Source: Kappaphycus alvarezii (Eukaryota; Rhodophyta; Florideophyceae; Gigartinales; Solieriaceae). From it: DNA of 64,000 bases. Shown in pieces: positions 36,853 through 48,518 of this stretch. Position 1 is the stretch's first letter; every line of letters begins with the position of its first letter. The notes below the pieces were generated by a model. The model worked only from the letters and a program-made list of their open reading frames with translations. It was not told where the DNA came from and made no database searches. The translations under genes and the position numbers were made by a program. The DNA is taken from the NCBI GenBank assembly GCA_002205965.3, contig NADL03000659.1, positions 806,001-870,000 on the forward strand, in the 5' to 3' direction.

Positions 36853-39800
36853 GAGTAGTTTGTGTAGAGAGTAAACCTGCTTGGCTTTTTTTGATGCAGC
36901 ACCTGTGCACCATACCGACTTGCACGCCATATTCCACAAATAGTAGATGAAAAGCCAAATCCCCTTCAATAACATTCAGCGAGTCATTGCAGCGCAGATT
37001 TGTAAACGTCTCATGGGCCGATTTGGAGAGCAAAGATCTGTCCCACATTTTCATTTTGGGCACTGATATATATATGACCTTTATTCAACAACCCCTCGTC
37101 CGACGTCGGACTGGAACCCCGACAGCCACTTCAGAGTGGGGAAGTTTGGGTTTTTTTACGTATAGAACATTTGATCGGTTGTATCCAGGCCTCTTGGAAG
37201 TGCGTTGCGAGGGACAAGTCGTCACTTGGTAACACTCCAGATGCCCACCATGCGTGCTGACAATCGTAATAGGGGGGGGAATTGGGGTGCTGTAATGATC
37301 AGGGATGTAGGACGGCTATGTTCCGAGACTAGGGGCGGCAGGTCTGTGTATTAGAGAGTCTGAAAAGGCTTGTGTGAGGCCAGCCGTAAGGCATGTTGTG
37401 TTGTACGAAACCGTCGCCGCAGCGTGTCTTTGCGTAAGGATGGACCCAAACACGGGTTTTTCTCCAGAGTCCCCTAAGTAGTCCTGATGAGAATTACCAT
37501 GATGGTGTACTGTACTCTCTGCCAAGGCAGGGCGTCTATTTACTGCCTCCCTGTCATCCGCAACGCTCAACCGGGCATGCATCACGAGCATCTAAGCGCT
37601 CGTCACCAACGGTTGACCACATGCGAGCATCATCTGCCAGCATTCTGACTATGAACCCGTCTGGTAAAAATCTTTGGATAAGTGCCGGGGATTCTGACTA
37701 CCAGGATGTCAGCAAAGCCGTTCATGTATGTCATGGGAGGGCGCCGAAGAATCCTGGAACATGTTTGGTGTGTGGGGTTGCGGTTGCCATCGGATGCAGG
37801 GAATTACCGTGGGGAAGGGGTAGAAGAATGTAGAGGACGGTAATTACAACGAAAGAAATGCACAAGTCTTTTCGGTTGACAGCTACAGCTACCTATCTAT
37901 GGTAGTGTCGGGTTGCTATTACGGGCTCTCAGGTGGCTATTTATGGTAACCAAAGCCAAGTCTCAAGTTTGAGTTTACGAAAAGTCTCAAGATATCTGAC
38001 GACGACTGCCATTGTATACATCCTATAGGGGTAAAGGCTGAAAAATACACTTTAATTGGCCAACAAAGGGGTTAGCTGGATACTACCGTCCAGGGTAACA
38101 AATGATCGCGTGGGATGATATGGGTTGCAGGGATGCAAGCGAAACGGTTCCGGTCATGCCAGAGACCGAACGACGGAGCTGATTTTTCGGTGCAGATGGC
38201 GGAGAATAGCAGCTGGATGGATCCGGAGTACAGCAAGATGATTGTCACTTGATTTTTGAGAACTGCAGCAGTGCGTGAGGAGTGGGCACCACCAGTGTCG
38301 AAGGCCATCGGAGCAATTGCGCAACCGACGGAATATTGTGGAACAAAAACCCAGAAAATGGAGCACTTGCTCAAGTTGACGGGCGTAACTTCGCACATTG
38401 TTTGCGGCAGCAAGGTACGCAGCAGGCTGGGGGCGGAGGCCGTGCAGCGGAGGACGGAGGATATGGAGGGACTCCCTACATCTAAAACTACGATGTTACC
38501 GTGCGCACGGTATATATCGTAGCTTTGGGGGTCCATAGAAGGGTCCCTGAAGGGCCGTCGGGGCCGTCGGGGACTGAGACAAGGATGCCAGCGGGGCTAA
38601 GGGAGGTACCCCGCGTGAAAGGGTAGGCTTCCTGGCTTGAAGGGGCGGCTGGCAAGGGTATTTCAGATATGGTTGTGACGATGGACTAGTGCTGGACCCA
38701 GGGCTGCATATGGTGGCGTGTTCACCTTTGGGGTTCATGGCAAAGCGTCATCGCGGGGACTTGAGAGGGAAGTGGTCGTCAACGACGGGAAGATCCACAT
38801 TTCAGCGGGGCAGTCTTGATCAGAACGGCATAGTACGTTTCCCCTTCGCAAGACTCATAAAGGACTGAGTCCGCTCAGAACTGCAGCAGTCGGGACAATT
38901 GAGCCTTGATAAAAGTAGTCAATATAGTTGATTTCGCACCTTTTCGGCATTCTCCCTCGAACGTCACCTGCGTCAACATCGTTGAACAGGCTTGTTGGAA
39001 AATGTAAAATCCTCACACAAACTTCCGCAAGTAAACGTGAACATGTTCAGCTCGAATCTAGCCTTCCAACGGGCGCACACTTAGCCCTGCCTATATTCAG
39101 AGCGGTATTCTCCTAACCCTCCGGATTGGCTGGCCTCTTTTTGCGAACAACAGATTTTTTGTTGTCCAAAAAGCGTAAATTATTCCACATGATGCAGTTG
39201 TAGAACAACAGGATGTGCATGTACGCAGGCACAGATGGAGTCTCTAGCCCTGACTTCGACAAAAAATCAGCCGAGGTCTTTGTACTTGATGTTTCAACTA
39301 TAAGGCCAGGAAATCCAGTTGATCCTAACAATAAAATTGCTGCTGGCGGTCAAACTTGATTTCGGACAACATGCACTAGTGGGACCTGCCACACACCACT
39401 GCGTATCTCTCAATATCGACACGACCAGGATCCTTCAACCTTGAGATTCCCCTCCCTTGCTGCAGGTTGACTCGCTCTCTTTCAACTTGAATTTTGCGCT
39501 AGCCAGATTTCTAACAGCTGTTTTCCTTGGCGGTTCTCACAACCTCGTCTAATTGGTTGCTATTAATGTCAGCATATGCCGAGGAGGATACTTTAGCTAC
39601 CGAGGCATTCGCGAATCGCTTACCAAGTGCGTTGCCCTCGGATGATTCCTCCTTCCTTGCTGATGTCGACATAGTGGAATCCTAGTTCCGCGACCTCGCT
39701 TTCGAAGCAATGATCCGTTTTTGATCCAGCCTAGTGTAAGTGATATGCCATCGGGAGCGAAACGATGCTTGTACCATAAACCGAAAGTGAGACATGTGTG

Positions 39801-40016
39801 CCGAAACTTAAGAAATGCCATAGTCCACGAGTAAATTCTTCCATGCAGCATGGGGTTTGAATGGGCTCGTGCTGAATCACAGCACCTGATATAAATAGAG
39901 CTCGTGCGGACCAACATGTGAGCCTTACCGTAGACTGCAAAACGCTACCCTCAACTATATCCCGAGAATTGCAGGGCCAAGGGACACCAATCCCATCGAA
40001 AAAGAACGTCTGCACG
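36853..40016. other. 3.2-kb region without a recognisable gene
   Basis: The longest frame is 38072-38536 on the reverse strand (154 codons), overlapped by other frames on both strands, with no motif I recognise. The segment near 37265-37450 resembles the insertion in the copia left repeat at 14.2 kb. The DNA upstream of the secreted protein gene shows no clear promoter. Confidence 0.45.
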
Positions 40017-40675
40017 ATGCGTCTTCCCACCTTTTTCTACTTTTTCTTGCTTGTTTGTCTTATGTCAAGTTTCGTACGGGCCTTCGAAGGAGATTTGACG
40101 TTTTATTTTCCCGAGAGCGGTATCACGGCTTGTGGAACAAGGCACACCTCATCGGAAAACATCGCGGCCTTATCGTTCACAGACTTTCCCAACCCTGGCA
40201 ACCCAAACAACTCGCCACTATGCCAGCAATGTGCTCTGATCCGCGGTAGCAATGGGGCGTCCGCTCTTGTAAGAATCCGTGATCGGTGTGCCGGTTGCCG
40301 ACCAGGAGACATTGATGTGACGACGTCTGTGTTTCAAAGGTTTGCGCCGTTGGCGGCCGGAAGAATTAGAGTGTCATGGGACTTTGCGCCGTGCTCTGGA
40401 TCATCGCCGGGCGGGTCGAATTTCTGCGGTACATCGTTTGCAGGCGCTGGAGCGTGCCAGAATAGTTGTCCTGGGGGATTGGATGGGGAATGCCCGCCCG
40501 GTCAGCGGTGCTTCGCATCGGTCACGTGCTCAGGGTCTGGTGGGGGATCGGGTACCTCTAATTATTGTGGAAGTTCGTACCAAGCGGCGATGGCATGTCA
40601 GAGCACCTGTCCGGGAGGATTGGATGGGGAGTGCCCCCTGGACAGAGATGCTTTGCCGCCGTTCCGTGCCCGTAG
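40017..40675 (+). CDS. Secreted double-psi beta-barrel (expansin/RlpA-like) protein with Cys-rich repeats
   Basis: The ATG at 40017 is preferred over the in-frame one at 39918 because it gives a clear signal peptide (MRLPTFFYFFLLVCLMSSF). The mature part begins GDLTFYFPESGITACG and carries a barrel domain with CALIRG, VRIRDRCAGC and GDIDVTTSVFQRFAP, the pattern of expansin N-domains and RlpA-like proteins. Two Cys-rich modules follow (FCGTSFAGAGACQNSCPGGL, then YCGSSYQAAMACQSTCPGGL), joined by Gly/Ser linkers. They resemble short modules seen in secreted carbohydrate-related proteins of algae. A wall-loosening or wall-binding role is inferred. As written, the second module breaks at a run of five C (40634-40638). 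One more C completes it as CFAAVPCP and moves the stop to 40673-40675. Confidence 0.8.
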
Positions 40676-40760
40676 AGAGGTGTTACTCTGCTTGCAGAAT
40701 TATTAACACAATGCATCCTTCTGTAGCTATTTGAATTGCAAAAGTACTGTAGTTGGGGGT

Positions 40761-40902
40761 AAACAAGCGCTTACATATCGTAGCAAGCTGACAAAAGCCT
40801 GAGATCTACATTGATGCGTGATCTGTCGCTCAAACAAGCGCTTACATATCGTAGCAAGCTGACAAAAGCCTGAGATCTACATTGATGCGTGATCTGTCGC
40901 TC
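40761..40902. repeat. Perfect 71-bp tandem duplication
   Basis: Bases 40761-40831 are followed directly by an identical 71-bp copy at 40832-40902. The repeat lies just downstream of the secreted-protein gene and has no coding potential. Exact identity implies a recent duplication or an assembly artefact. Confidence 0.95.
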
Positions 40903-42377
40903 ACACTGCGGTCAGCTTGCGGACCGGGAACCCTAAGACAGGCTTCAAGCACTGTATGGCAGCAGTAACCATGTGTAGGTATCATTACTCTGTACCACGA
41001 GGAGAGTGACAAACGGCCCCGAGCTACAGGTGCGCAGTGCGGTGATGAAGAGGCATCATACTAACAAGTATGTCATCCCATCGGTAAGTATAGGCATCTT
41101 GAGATTTATAGGGCGTGAAGGATTGCCCACTCCAGCGGAAGGGAAAGTATGGAATATTTAATCAAACTGATATGAAACGATGCAGTGGCGTCGCGCCCGT
41201 GTGTGATGCTTCTGGAGGGCCTTGCTCTACCGAGTTACAGAATTACCTTCATTGATTACCTGCATTGATGTATGCGTTTTTGAGGACCACTGACTTGGCA
41301 TTTGTGTAATAGCACACAACACAACTTCGTTATGTTTCAATCCATCTCATCTCGACTGACTACACTCAACCTTCACTTCATCTCGCTCGGCGCCCGCGCA
41401 TGGCGTGGGCGCCGGACTTTCATCCGGTTCTTCCCTCAGGAGATTGCCCGTCACGGCTGCAGAGCTCTCGCTCCAACGTTCTTGTCGATGGCCACATCGA
41501 GTGGATTGCCTCTCCGCGCCCCCAGTGCACGTGGACGAGCTGGGAAAGGTGTATAAGGACGGCCCTACTACTCGAACAAGGTTTGCGAAGTCCACCGTAC
41601 CCTGCCGCGCTCAAATCCACCGTCATTTTGACGGACTGCGAGGGGTTGCGGTCTTCACAGCCTTGCGGGCTTGTCGTCAAGCTCGCTCGTCCAGAGTTCT
41701 CGCCGTTGTCGTCGCCGTCTCTATCAGTAAGCCTATGTGCTTACAGCGGGAGTTTTTTAAGCCTCCTGAATCCTCGGTTCAGGTGGTGGAGTTTTCTTCC
41801 GGTCCCCTTCTCGCTTAAGTGGGCAATTGGTTTAGCCATTGCCCGGAGTCGTCCGTCTAGCCGAACCCAAGGTCCTGTGTAGTTCCGACTTGTCCTCAAA
41901 CAATAAAGCGTCATTCTTCTTCTTCTTTTTCATAGCTTTCACTTTACTAGAGTTAACTGAGTCTACATAACGTCTGTTTGCTGATGCTTGCTTTGTAGTT
42001 CGGTAGAGACGAGACTTATGAACCGAACCCCATAAAACCTGAATCACCACAATCGTTTTGAACCAAACCATTGAATTCTTTTTGAACTTCTTAGCCTGAA
42101 CCTCAACTTTGCTCTGAACAATATCACATATCGAATTATCAATCAATCCAGAACTTGACCAACTCCCTATCTTCACATTTGCCCATGACTTTATATAGAA
42201 ATAAATAATCGACCGAGCCAGCGGGAGGAATTTACATTGCATCGGAAATGTTCGCGATGGACCACTGTATATAAGTATTGCCACAACGGTTGAGAGAAGA
42301 GCGAGAAAGAGAGAGTCGAGAGATCAAAAACAGGACAACATGGAATGTGACGTAATGAAAATTCTAGGTATTATTTG
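40903..42377. other. 1.5-kb region without a recognised gene
   Basis: GC-richer DNA at 41380-41880 is open in two forward frames (41400-41882 and 41405-41818) and partly in reverse, which is what GC-rich non-coding DNA gives. No motif is recognised in any of them. The flanks are plain AT-rich DNA. Confidence 0.4.
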
Positions 42378-42487
42378 GCATGCTGCGCTGGATGAGCTTG
42401 CATGCTGCGCTGGCTGAGCTGGCATGCTGAGCTGGTTTAGCTGGCATGCGGCGCTGGCTGAGCTTGCATGCTGTGCTGGCTGCGCTG
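42378..42487. repeat. Five-copy 22-bp minisatellite
   Basis: Units start at 42378, 42400, 42422, 42444 and 42466, each with GCATGC at the start and an imperfect GCGCTGG-TGAGCT core. Because 22 is not a multiple of three, the reverse frame through it cycles through Gln/Pro/Ala/Ser-rich reading phases. Confidence 0.9.
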
Positions 42488-42708
42488 TCACTGTAATTAC
42501 AATTTTATTTTCAATTATTTTTAGAGGGATTCTTTGCATCGTACTGTGGCGGTGCAGATATGGCACATGGGTACTGTATAGGTGCTGCAAACTGTGAATG
42601 TTGAAAACTCTATATAAGGGACTGTTTGCACGAAATGATAGGAGTACTTGTGAGCCAGCATACCAAAGCGGGGCGCTCAACATATGAAGTCACACGCAAA
42701 GCATAAAG

Positions 42709-42990
42709 CAAGTTGGCAGAAAACTTCAAGCCCAGTCCCAAATAGTTAGGAAGTTGAGAGTCAGCTTCAGACTCAAGAAGCATTTATTTTAAGGTAATGA
42801 CTGAGCATAGGTGGTAGACCCTGCCCCTTTTATACTCAACCATCGCCCTAGAACTGTCGTCCTCATCCACCTCCTTTGGTTCTCACAACTGTACCACAGT
42901 AGCACTTTTGTCGCTTGCAACGCCTTTTTCTTGGGCTAATTGGTTCTGAGAATCTCTTTCCGTGCCGATTTATCCCTATCAGAATGCGCC
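42709..42990 (+). repeat. Dispersed repeat, copy 1 (inverted copy at 62.1-62.4 kb)
   Basis: It begins AGCAAGTTGGCAGA and contains CCCAGTCCCAAATAGTTAGG, AAGCATTTATTTTA, AGGTGGTAGACCCTGCCCCT, then GCTTGCAA, TTGGTTCTGAG and GATTTATCCCTATCAG. The same words occur in reverse complement and reverse order at 62113-62393. The copies are diverged by small gaps. A short LTR-type element is possible, because one copy carries a TTTATACT-like box, but no gene is inside. Confidence 0.8.
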
Positions 42991-43423
42991 GGTCATATTT
43001 ATCAAACGTCTCGTTTACCACAAAAGATATGCCTACTGACTCATTGAGCGAAGAGATCCAGTATGGTTCGGAATTACGATACGTAAGTAACTGAGTACAA
43101 GCTATGGGATCGCGAAATTACCCTTATAATCGACATAGTACACATTTTTTCTAGGGGAGGGTAATAATAAGAAATAGTAGCAGTAATTTTGTGTAGAACG
43201 TATTACGTCTGGCACTTTTTTTTGATTAGTTGAGGCTTGATTGATGAGTTTGATAGATTTATTTTGAGAGGATGACGAGTTTAGCAGAGATAGCTATCTT
43301 AAATACTAATTTGTAAACAAACATTCCACAAAAGCTTAGTCAAGCTACGACTACGGATTATGAAATCGGGAATTGCAGAAAAATATGTGTAATCAGAGTT
43401 GGCCTAGTATGCGGTACTACGAT

Positions 43424-43900
43424 TAGTTCCGAGTCATAGATTTGGCCTTCTGCGGAACAGTCGGGGACCGGTAGTATGGACAAAGACAGTTGGTTATCAG
43501 CAGTCGTGCATCTATGTTAGGTAGAGCCGGCCCGGTGTAGTACACACTAAATAAGTCCGAGCTATGTTTCGCATTCGGAGCAACAGTCAGGGCCGGTAGG
43601 ATCTGCAACGACTGCTGCCTATAGTTTCATGTGTCTACGATAGGTAGGGCCGGCCCCGTGAACTGGATAGTTCCGACTTTGTGCTTCCTGAAAACAACAG
43701 TCGCGAGCCAGTGAATAGATACCGACGATTGCTTGCCAGTTGTTGCCCGTTCTAGATGAAATAGCGCAGGCACAGTTTAGGATACCATTGAAAGGAAAAG
43801 GTATGGTATCGCCTTCGAAGAAACAGCTAGAAGACGGTAAGAAACATAACGACTTCTGGTTGGCGCGAGTCGTTTCTACACAGTAATACTGCACATTTGT
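43424..43900 (-). repeat. Diverged tandem repeat, units of about 115-130 bp
   Basis: Units begin with TAGTTCCGA-type words at 43424, 43552 and 43668, with a weaker fourth unit from about 43790. Shared marks within units are GGAACAGTC-like, GGTAG and GGTAG-GCCGGCCC. On the reverse strand the units encode parallel phrases (ARDCCFQEAQS, GPDCCSECET, VPDCSAEGQ), so the array may descend from a repeated coding region, now broken by stops. No family is recognised. Confidence 0.65.
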
Positions 43901-44736
43901 GGTTTCAACTTAATACAATATGCGTACTAAAGTCAAGGATCAAGATGAGCTCTGTACAGAACGTGAGAAAATAGCAGCCAATCAAAGTGCGAAAGAATTC
44001 CCAACGGTGAAGGCAGCATGCGTACTGTAATTACAGTAGTAGGTTACACTATATGCTTACAGTTTATAATCGCCCAAACCGTTGCCGCCGTGGGGGCTGC
44101 CACGGTCGTTAGAAAGTACTGTATAAATACCCCGCCGCCGGGTGACGCTACCACCGCCCCAGGCTCCAAGACACAGAGGGTTTATTGTTCTAGATCTACG
44201 AGTAAAGTAGCTGGAACTCTCCGAAGTTTGTTCAGCTCGGCCCCATCTATCTTTCCCGTCTACACTATCTTTCCCGCGCGCCCTCCCTTTTCTACTGTCA
44301 AACCTTTACGAGAATCTATTCAACGTTGTGATTGTACAGTTTGAGTCTCGCGTCTGTGCAAGAGCGAATAAGCGACATGTGCTAACCCCAGCATATATTT
44401 GTAGTGCATTATTACAGGCCAAAGTTATGCCAAGTGGTACATGTAGCAAGTTTAGTGGTGGAATTCTACTGTAAGCCCTATGAGCACAGATTACAATATC
44501 TGAGAAAACTACTAATCGTTGTATTCGACGGTTTGGCTTCCCCTTATTGCTACAAGAAGAAGTGTTCTCCCTTCTGATGGCTGATTATTCTTGTCTTAGA
44601 CTTGTTCCATTCGTCGGTACGCAATCCTGTATACAGACTATTTTAGCCCCTCTGCACTGTATATACAAGTACAGTACAGTGAAATGTAAAATTAGGCTAC
44701 TATAGAAAATAAAATTACTAGCCATAGTAGCGATTT

Positions 44737-44850
44737 GTACTCAATTAATATTACAAAAAATGCCTGGGCATTCTTGCTGAGCTGTAATAGGTATGTGCTG
44801 CGCTGGAACTACCAACTATATGCTTGCTGCGCTGGCACCATCATAAAACC
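44737..44850 (+). repeat. Dispersed repeat, copy 2 (first copy at 12.57 kb)
   Basis: It matches 12573-12690 in order and orientation (ATTAATATTAC, CTGGGCA, TGAGCTGTAA, TGCTGCGCTGG, GCACCATCA). It has an extra TGCTGCGCTGG unit compared with the first copy. Confidence 0.6.
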
Positions 44851-44879
44851 TTTCTACATAGCGATAAGAAGTCAGTGCA

Positions 44880-45765
44880 ATGAATAAAATGAAGAACAGC
44901 GAGCACATGAATAACGGAATAGGGAATTCATACTTAAGCAATCGCACGTGATGTGTGAGTGAACTCTACAGCGGTTCGAGATAATTCCACGAGCGAGTAA
45001 AATATTGCGCGTGGCGAGGGGGTCTATATGGCCACAGGCTCTGTTCAGAGGATGCTGTGCGATAGTAGTGAGACCGTCCGCCTGAACTGGTACTGAGCAA
45101 ATAAAGCGTATTTTGCTTGTTTACTCAGTTGACTATCATGCCCTCCCATGGCTTTAAACGGCAGGTGTGTGTTATAGTAATGCGGAAACACCAGACCCGC
45201 GAATAGTCGCCGGCTGTGTGAAGAGAGATCTCGCAATAAATTCGATCTAGATATTTTGACGAGTTTTTATTAAAGTGCACAGAGATGTCATCAGACGACA
45301 TTGATTGATTTCTCCCAGCGGCAGGCAGTGAACGCAGGTAAGGTCAGTTCCGCCCTAGTTTTATAGTACACTTCACTTTACGTGCGCTTTACCCAGAATT
45401 CCAACAAACTGAACAGGCTACGGACGACGGCGGTGAAATAAAGCAAAGCAGACAACCAGAGCATTCGACTAAGCCAAACACGCGACTATCAGCAGGATTG
45501 AATTTCAGCACAGCAAAAGGGCAGCGATAAGCGCAAATTACAGGAGGAGCCGACAGAAATAGCATGTGGCTCTAGCGAAGCGAAAATGAGAAAAACTAAG
45601 CAGAGAAATACCATATAAAGGATACAGTGGTGGTCTGATTCTCATGTAAGAGCAAATTGGACGGCAAGTTGTGCCGAATATCCTTGCCTACGATACCGGA
45701 AGCTATTTGAGTCCTCAACATCGACCAGCTTTACTATACTTTTACATCAGACATATCTACAGATA
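44880..45765 (+). repeat. LTR-like dispersed repeat, copy 1 (second copy at 52.74-53.19 kb)
   Basis: The block at 45405-45765 and the short block at 44895-44950 align with 52770-53185. Shared words are AACTGAACAGG, GACAACCAGAGCAT, ACACGCGACTATCAGCAG, GGCAGCGATAAGCGCA, CTAGCGAAGCGAA, ATATAAAGGAT, GTGGTCTGAT, ACCAGCTTTAC and ATACTTTTACAT. About 450 bp at 44950-45405 is present only in this copy and looks inserted. The shared ATATAAAGGAT is a credible TATA box, so the family may be a long terminal repeat. Confidence 0.7.
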
Positions 45766-48245
45766 TGGGCCCAGAGGGCACCTAATTTCTCGTTGACAGG
45801 CTCTTTTAAGCACCGATATTAACTATGTATTAAAAAACTTCCATTTCTGAGCAGGTGTGAGCGTTTGGATGCGGCTCGTAAGCGTATCTGCTAGCGGTTT
45901 TGGCCATGATATACATGCCGCAATTGACAATAAATAACGCAGATTGTTAGACATAGAGATGAAAGATGGCAGGATGGACTTACAAGTTGAAGAAGAAGAC
46001 GATTTCATGACGTTCGATCAATAAGAGAACGCTGTAGACACTTTTTTGCAGACTTTAGCAAAAAGATTACCCCACTGACACAGCAAAGTGTATTATCACA
46101 CTTGGACGGAAATTGTTGAACTGTAAAAGATTCAAGAATGAAAACTACACCGTATTCACAGAACGCTTAAGGAGCGTAGCAAAATTACACGTGGCTAAAT
46201 CACATATGAATTGCTTCCGCTACGCATCTACATAGCGAAGGAAGAGACACACGTTCCTTGATGTATATGTTGGGATGAATCTTGCAGAGCTGTCGGTAGG
46301 TCGTTTGAGGCTTATACGTGATGTTTTATTAAGGTTGTCCCGCACCAATTTCAAGGCGTACGACTAACGCAGAATCGTTTCCGACAATTTCAAAGCTAAA
46401 TTGGCGAATGGTGTTGTTAATATAAAGTTTTGTGACATCTTGCACACCAGCGACCGGTTTTGCGTCGAAGAACCCGTTACTCTATCCATATTAGTATGGG
46501 AGTTCGGGAGGGGATATCATAAGTTCCATCTTCAATAAGTCACATAGATGTGCAGCATTCTTGATGCCCCCAGTTTATCTCAGTGAGCCTGCATCATATA
46601 ATGGGTTAGGATCTAGCTTCGTGCTCAGTTTGCGAAGCATCGTATGTGTTGTGTGATATTAACTTTTTTGTGCTGGGGTTGTCCATCATAGCTGAGTTCA
46701 TGATGTCGAGCGCCGAATCTAACGCTTTTGTCCTGTCTGGAGTCAGTCTTGTGGCTGCTTTTATTTACCTCGTTACGCAAATCCGATGTAGTGCAAGTGA
46801 TGCTTGATGACTTTGAAATCCTTGTGTCTCTATGACCCTTCCCGTAGTACGTATATTCTAGGTCTCCAGCCCAGTAGTTAGGTCCGTTGCAATCCAAACA
46901 TCTGTATTTAGTTGTAGCGCCCATTCCATGTGTGACATAATCATTTACATTATCTTAGTGGCGACTGCTGGCTAACATCGTCCCAATTTTGTTCGTGACT
47001 GCGATATTCTCACAAGCACGATATTGCCTTTTGCCGTTTGGTCGCTGGAATTTACGCGTTTTAGCGCTGATATTGCGTCTTTTAGACCGATGTTCAGATT
47101 TATGCAGTCCTACTGGTCTCCCTTATTCGTTATTATCTCTGCTGTCTTAAGGAATGGCTCTATTTAAATTAGTTTGCGTTACTTTTTTTGCTACGAGTAG
47201 AATCAGGATGCTAGCATAAAGGGAGTCTGGTAGGTATTCATTATTCAATATTATCAAGGCCGTATGTCTGCATTTGCAGTTATGCATTCCTCAACACACA
47301 TAAAATAACGTTCAAATATAAACGTAATCACAGCCAAAATAAGAAAGGCATCATTGGGAGTAAGATACAGAGTGTCAAAGCTATCATCACCTATATCGAC
47401 AAGGAGACTTCATGATGTGACGCCGTCAACACGCTTAGGAATGGGATCTTTCTCTCTAATTAATTCTCCGGATCTTCGGCGTGTCGGTCATTTCAGCTGT
47501 ACGTACATATCAGCATTCTATATGAGGGCTACCAGCTAGCTTCGTGCCACAGACGCTTCTCGATTCTCGTATCAACTAATGTGCAACGCGAGATTTACAA
47601 AGAGCACTGCGCTTTCGAGTAAGCAATACATAGTACAAAGCAAAATAAAACTATGTGGGCCTTGTCTGGGTATGGTATGCCTTCATCAAAGGTAACGAAC
47701 ATGAAGAGTGGGTCAAAGCAGTAATTTTCGAACCGCACCACCACTATATAGAAGATTGGCGCCTGAGGAAGGGCTCTAAAGCGTGGGATCTGGTAAATAA
47801 AACAGCATACGGGGACGTGCTATTGGCATCTCATTCCGAGTTGTTACAGTAGCTAATGCGTTGTTCCATGGAAACAGAACTGGGCTATTTGGTGGGCATA
47901 GAGGGGGAGAAGAGTGAGATATAGCAGTAATATACAGTCCATCAAACAGAAATAGCCCTACTTCGTCACAAATACCAAGTGACACGACAAAATAAACCAT
48001 CGATATTGGTATAGCAATAGCGAATGGGCCGATCAATTATAGGCTACTGAATAACTAAGCACTCAGGGACATTGACTCAGGGACATTGACTCAATGACTA
48101 CAGACGTAAAAAGATTACCAAAGAGATGCAGATGCTCCAATCAGATAGACTGAGGGTACTTGGCGAAGTATAAGAAAAAATGGGATCGAAGTTGGTCACC
48201 ACAGAAGTTTTATGTTCTCACCTCCATGGATTATGGACGAAAAAA
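45766..48245. other. 2.5-kb region, mostly without genes, with one zinc-knuckle-like frame
   Basis: The DNA is AT-rich with short frames only. The reverse frame 46625-46924 is listed separately. The forward frame 47655-47852 (65 codons) has no recognisable motif. A directly repeated TCAGGGACATTGAC occurs at about 48062-48090. Confidence 0.4.
46625..46924 (-). pseudogene. Possible gag remnant with zinc-knuckle-like start
   Basis: A 99-codon reverse frame begins MGATTKYRCLDCNGPNYWAG, which resembles the first half of a retroelement zinc knuckle (C-x2-C followed by an aromatic residue and Gly), but the His and last Cys are not in place. The rest is rich in Ser, Lys and His. Copia pieces nearby at 48.2 and 49.2-50.3 kb make a retroelement origin plausible. 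This is weak evidence. Confidence 0.25.
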
Positions 48246-48518
48246 TTTGAAACAGAATATGAGGAAAATTGAGGCATAGCATTCAAAGAGGTTAATGAGG
48301 ACGAGATACCAGCAGACGCAATCAAGATACGATCGTGCATGGTTTATGAAGTGAGAACAGATGAAGAGGGATCTCAAATGAAGATAACTAGACTATTCTC
48401 TCATCGAAATGAAGAAAATTACAAAGAAAGAATCGGAAAAGACTCTGGAAAATACAACTTTGCATCTTCAGGCTTACGCCAGCACCTAACACGGTACTCG
48501 TATTTGAATTCCGTTTAG
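48246..48518 (+). pseudogene. N-terminal fragment of a copia reverse transcriptase
   Basis: Frame 48273-48515, open between a TGA at 48270 and a TAG at 48516, reads IAFKEVNEDEIPADAIKIR, MVYEVRTDEEGS, then ITRLFSHRNEENYKERIGK and SGLRQHL. This matches the N-terminal pattern of copia reverse transcriptases: a short helix, a V-x3-E-IP block, an R-x-V-x-EVK block, a KxRLVxxG-type block, then the SxRLL block. Flanking sequence gives no continuation, so this is an isolated fragment. The call rests on remembered family patterns. Confidence 0.5.

Noticed and set aside
38072-38536. 154-codon reverse frame
   Set aside because: It has no domain, and shorter frames overlap it on both strands. Kept only as a remark in the intergenic entry.
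41400-41882. 160-codon forward frame in GC-rich DNA
   Set aside because: A second forward frame of 137 codons covers the same stretch and neither has a recognised motif; GC-rich DNA has few stops by chance.
42324-42683. 119-codon reverse frame with Gln/Pro/Ala/Ser repeats
   Set aside because: The apparent protein repeat comes from the 22-bp minisatellite read in cycling phase. No support outside the array.
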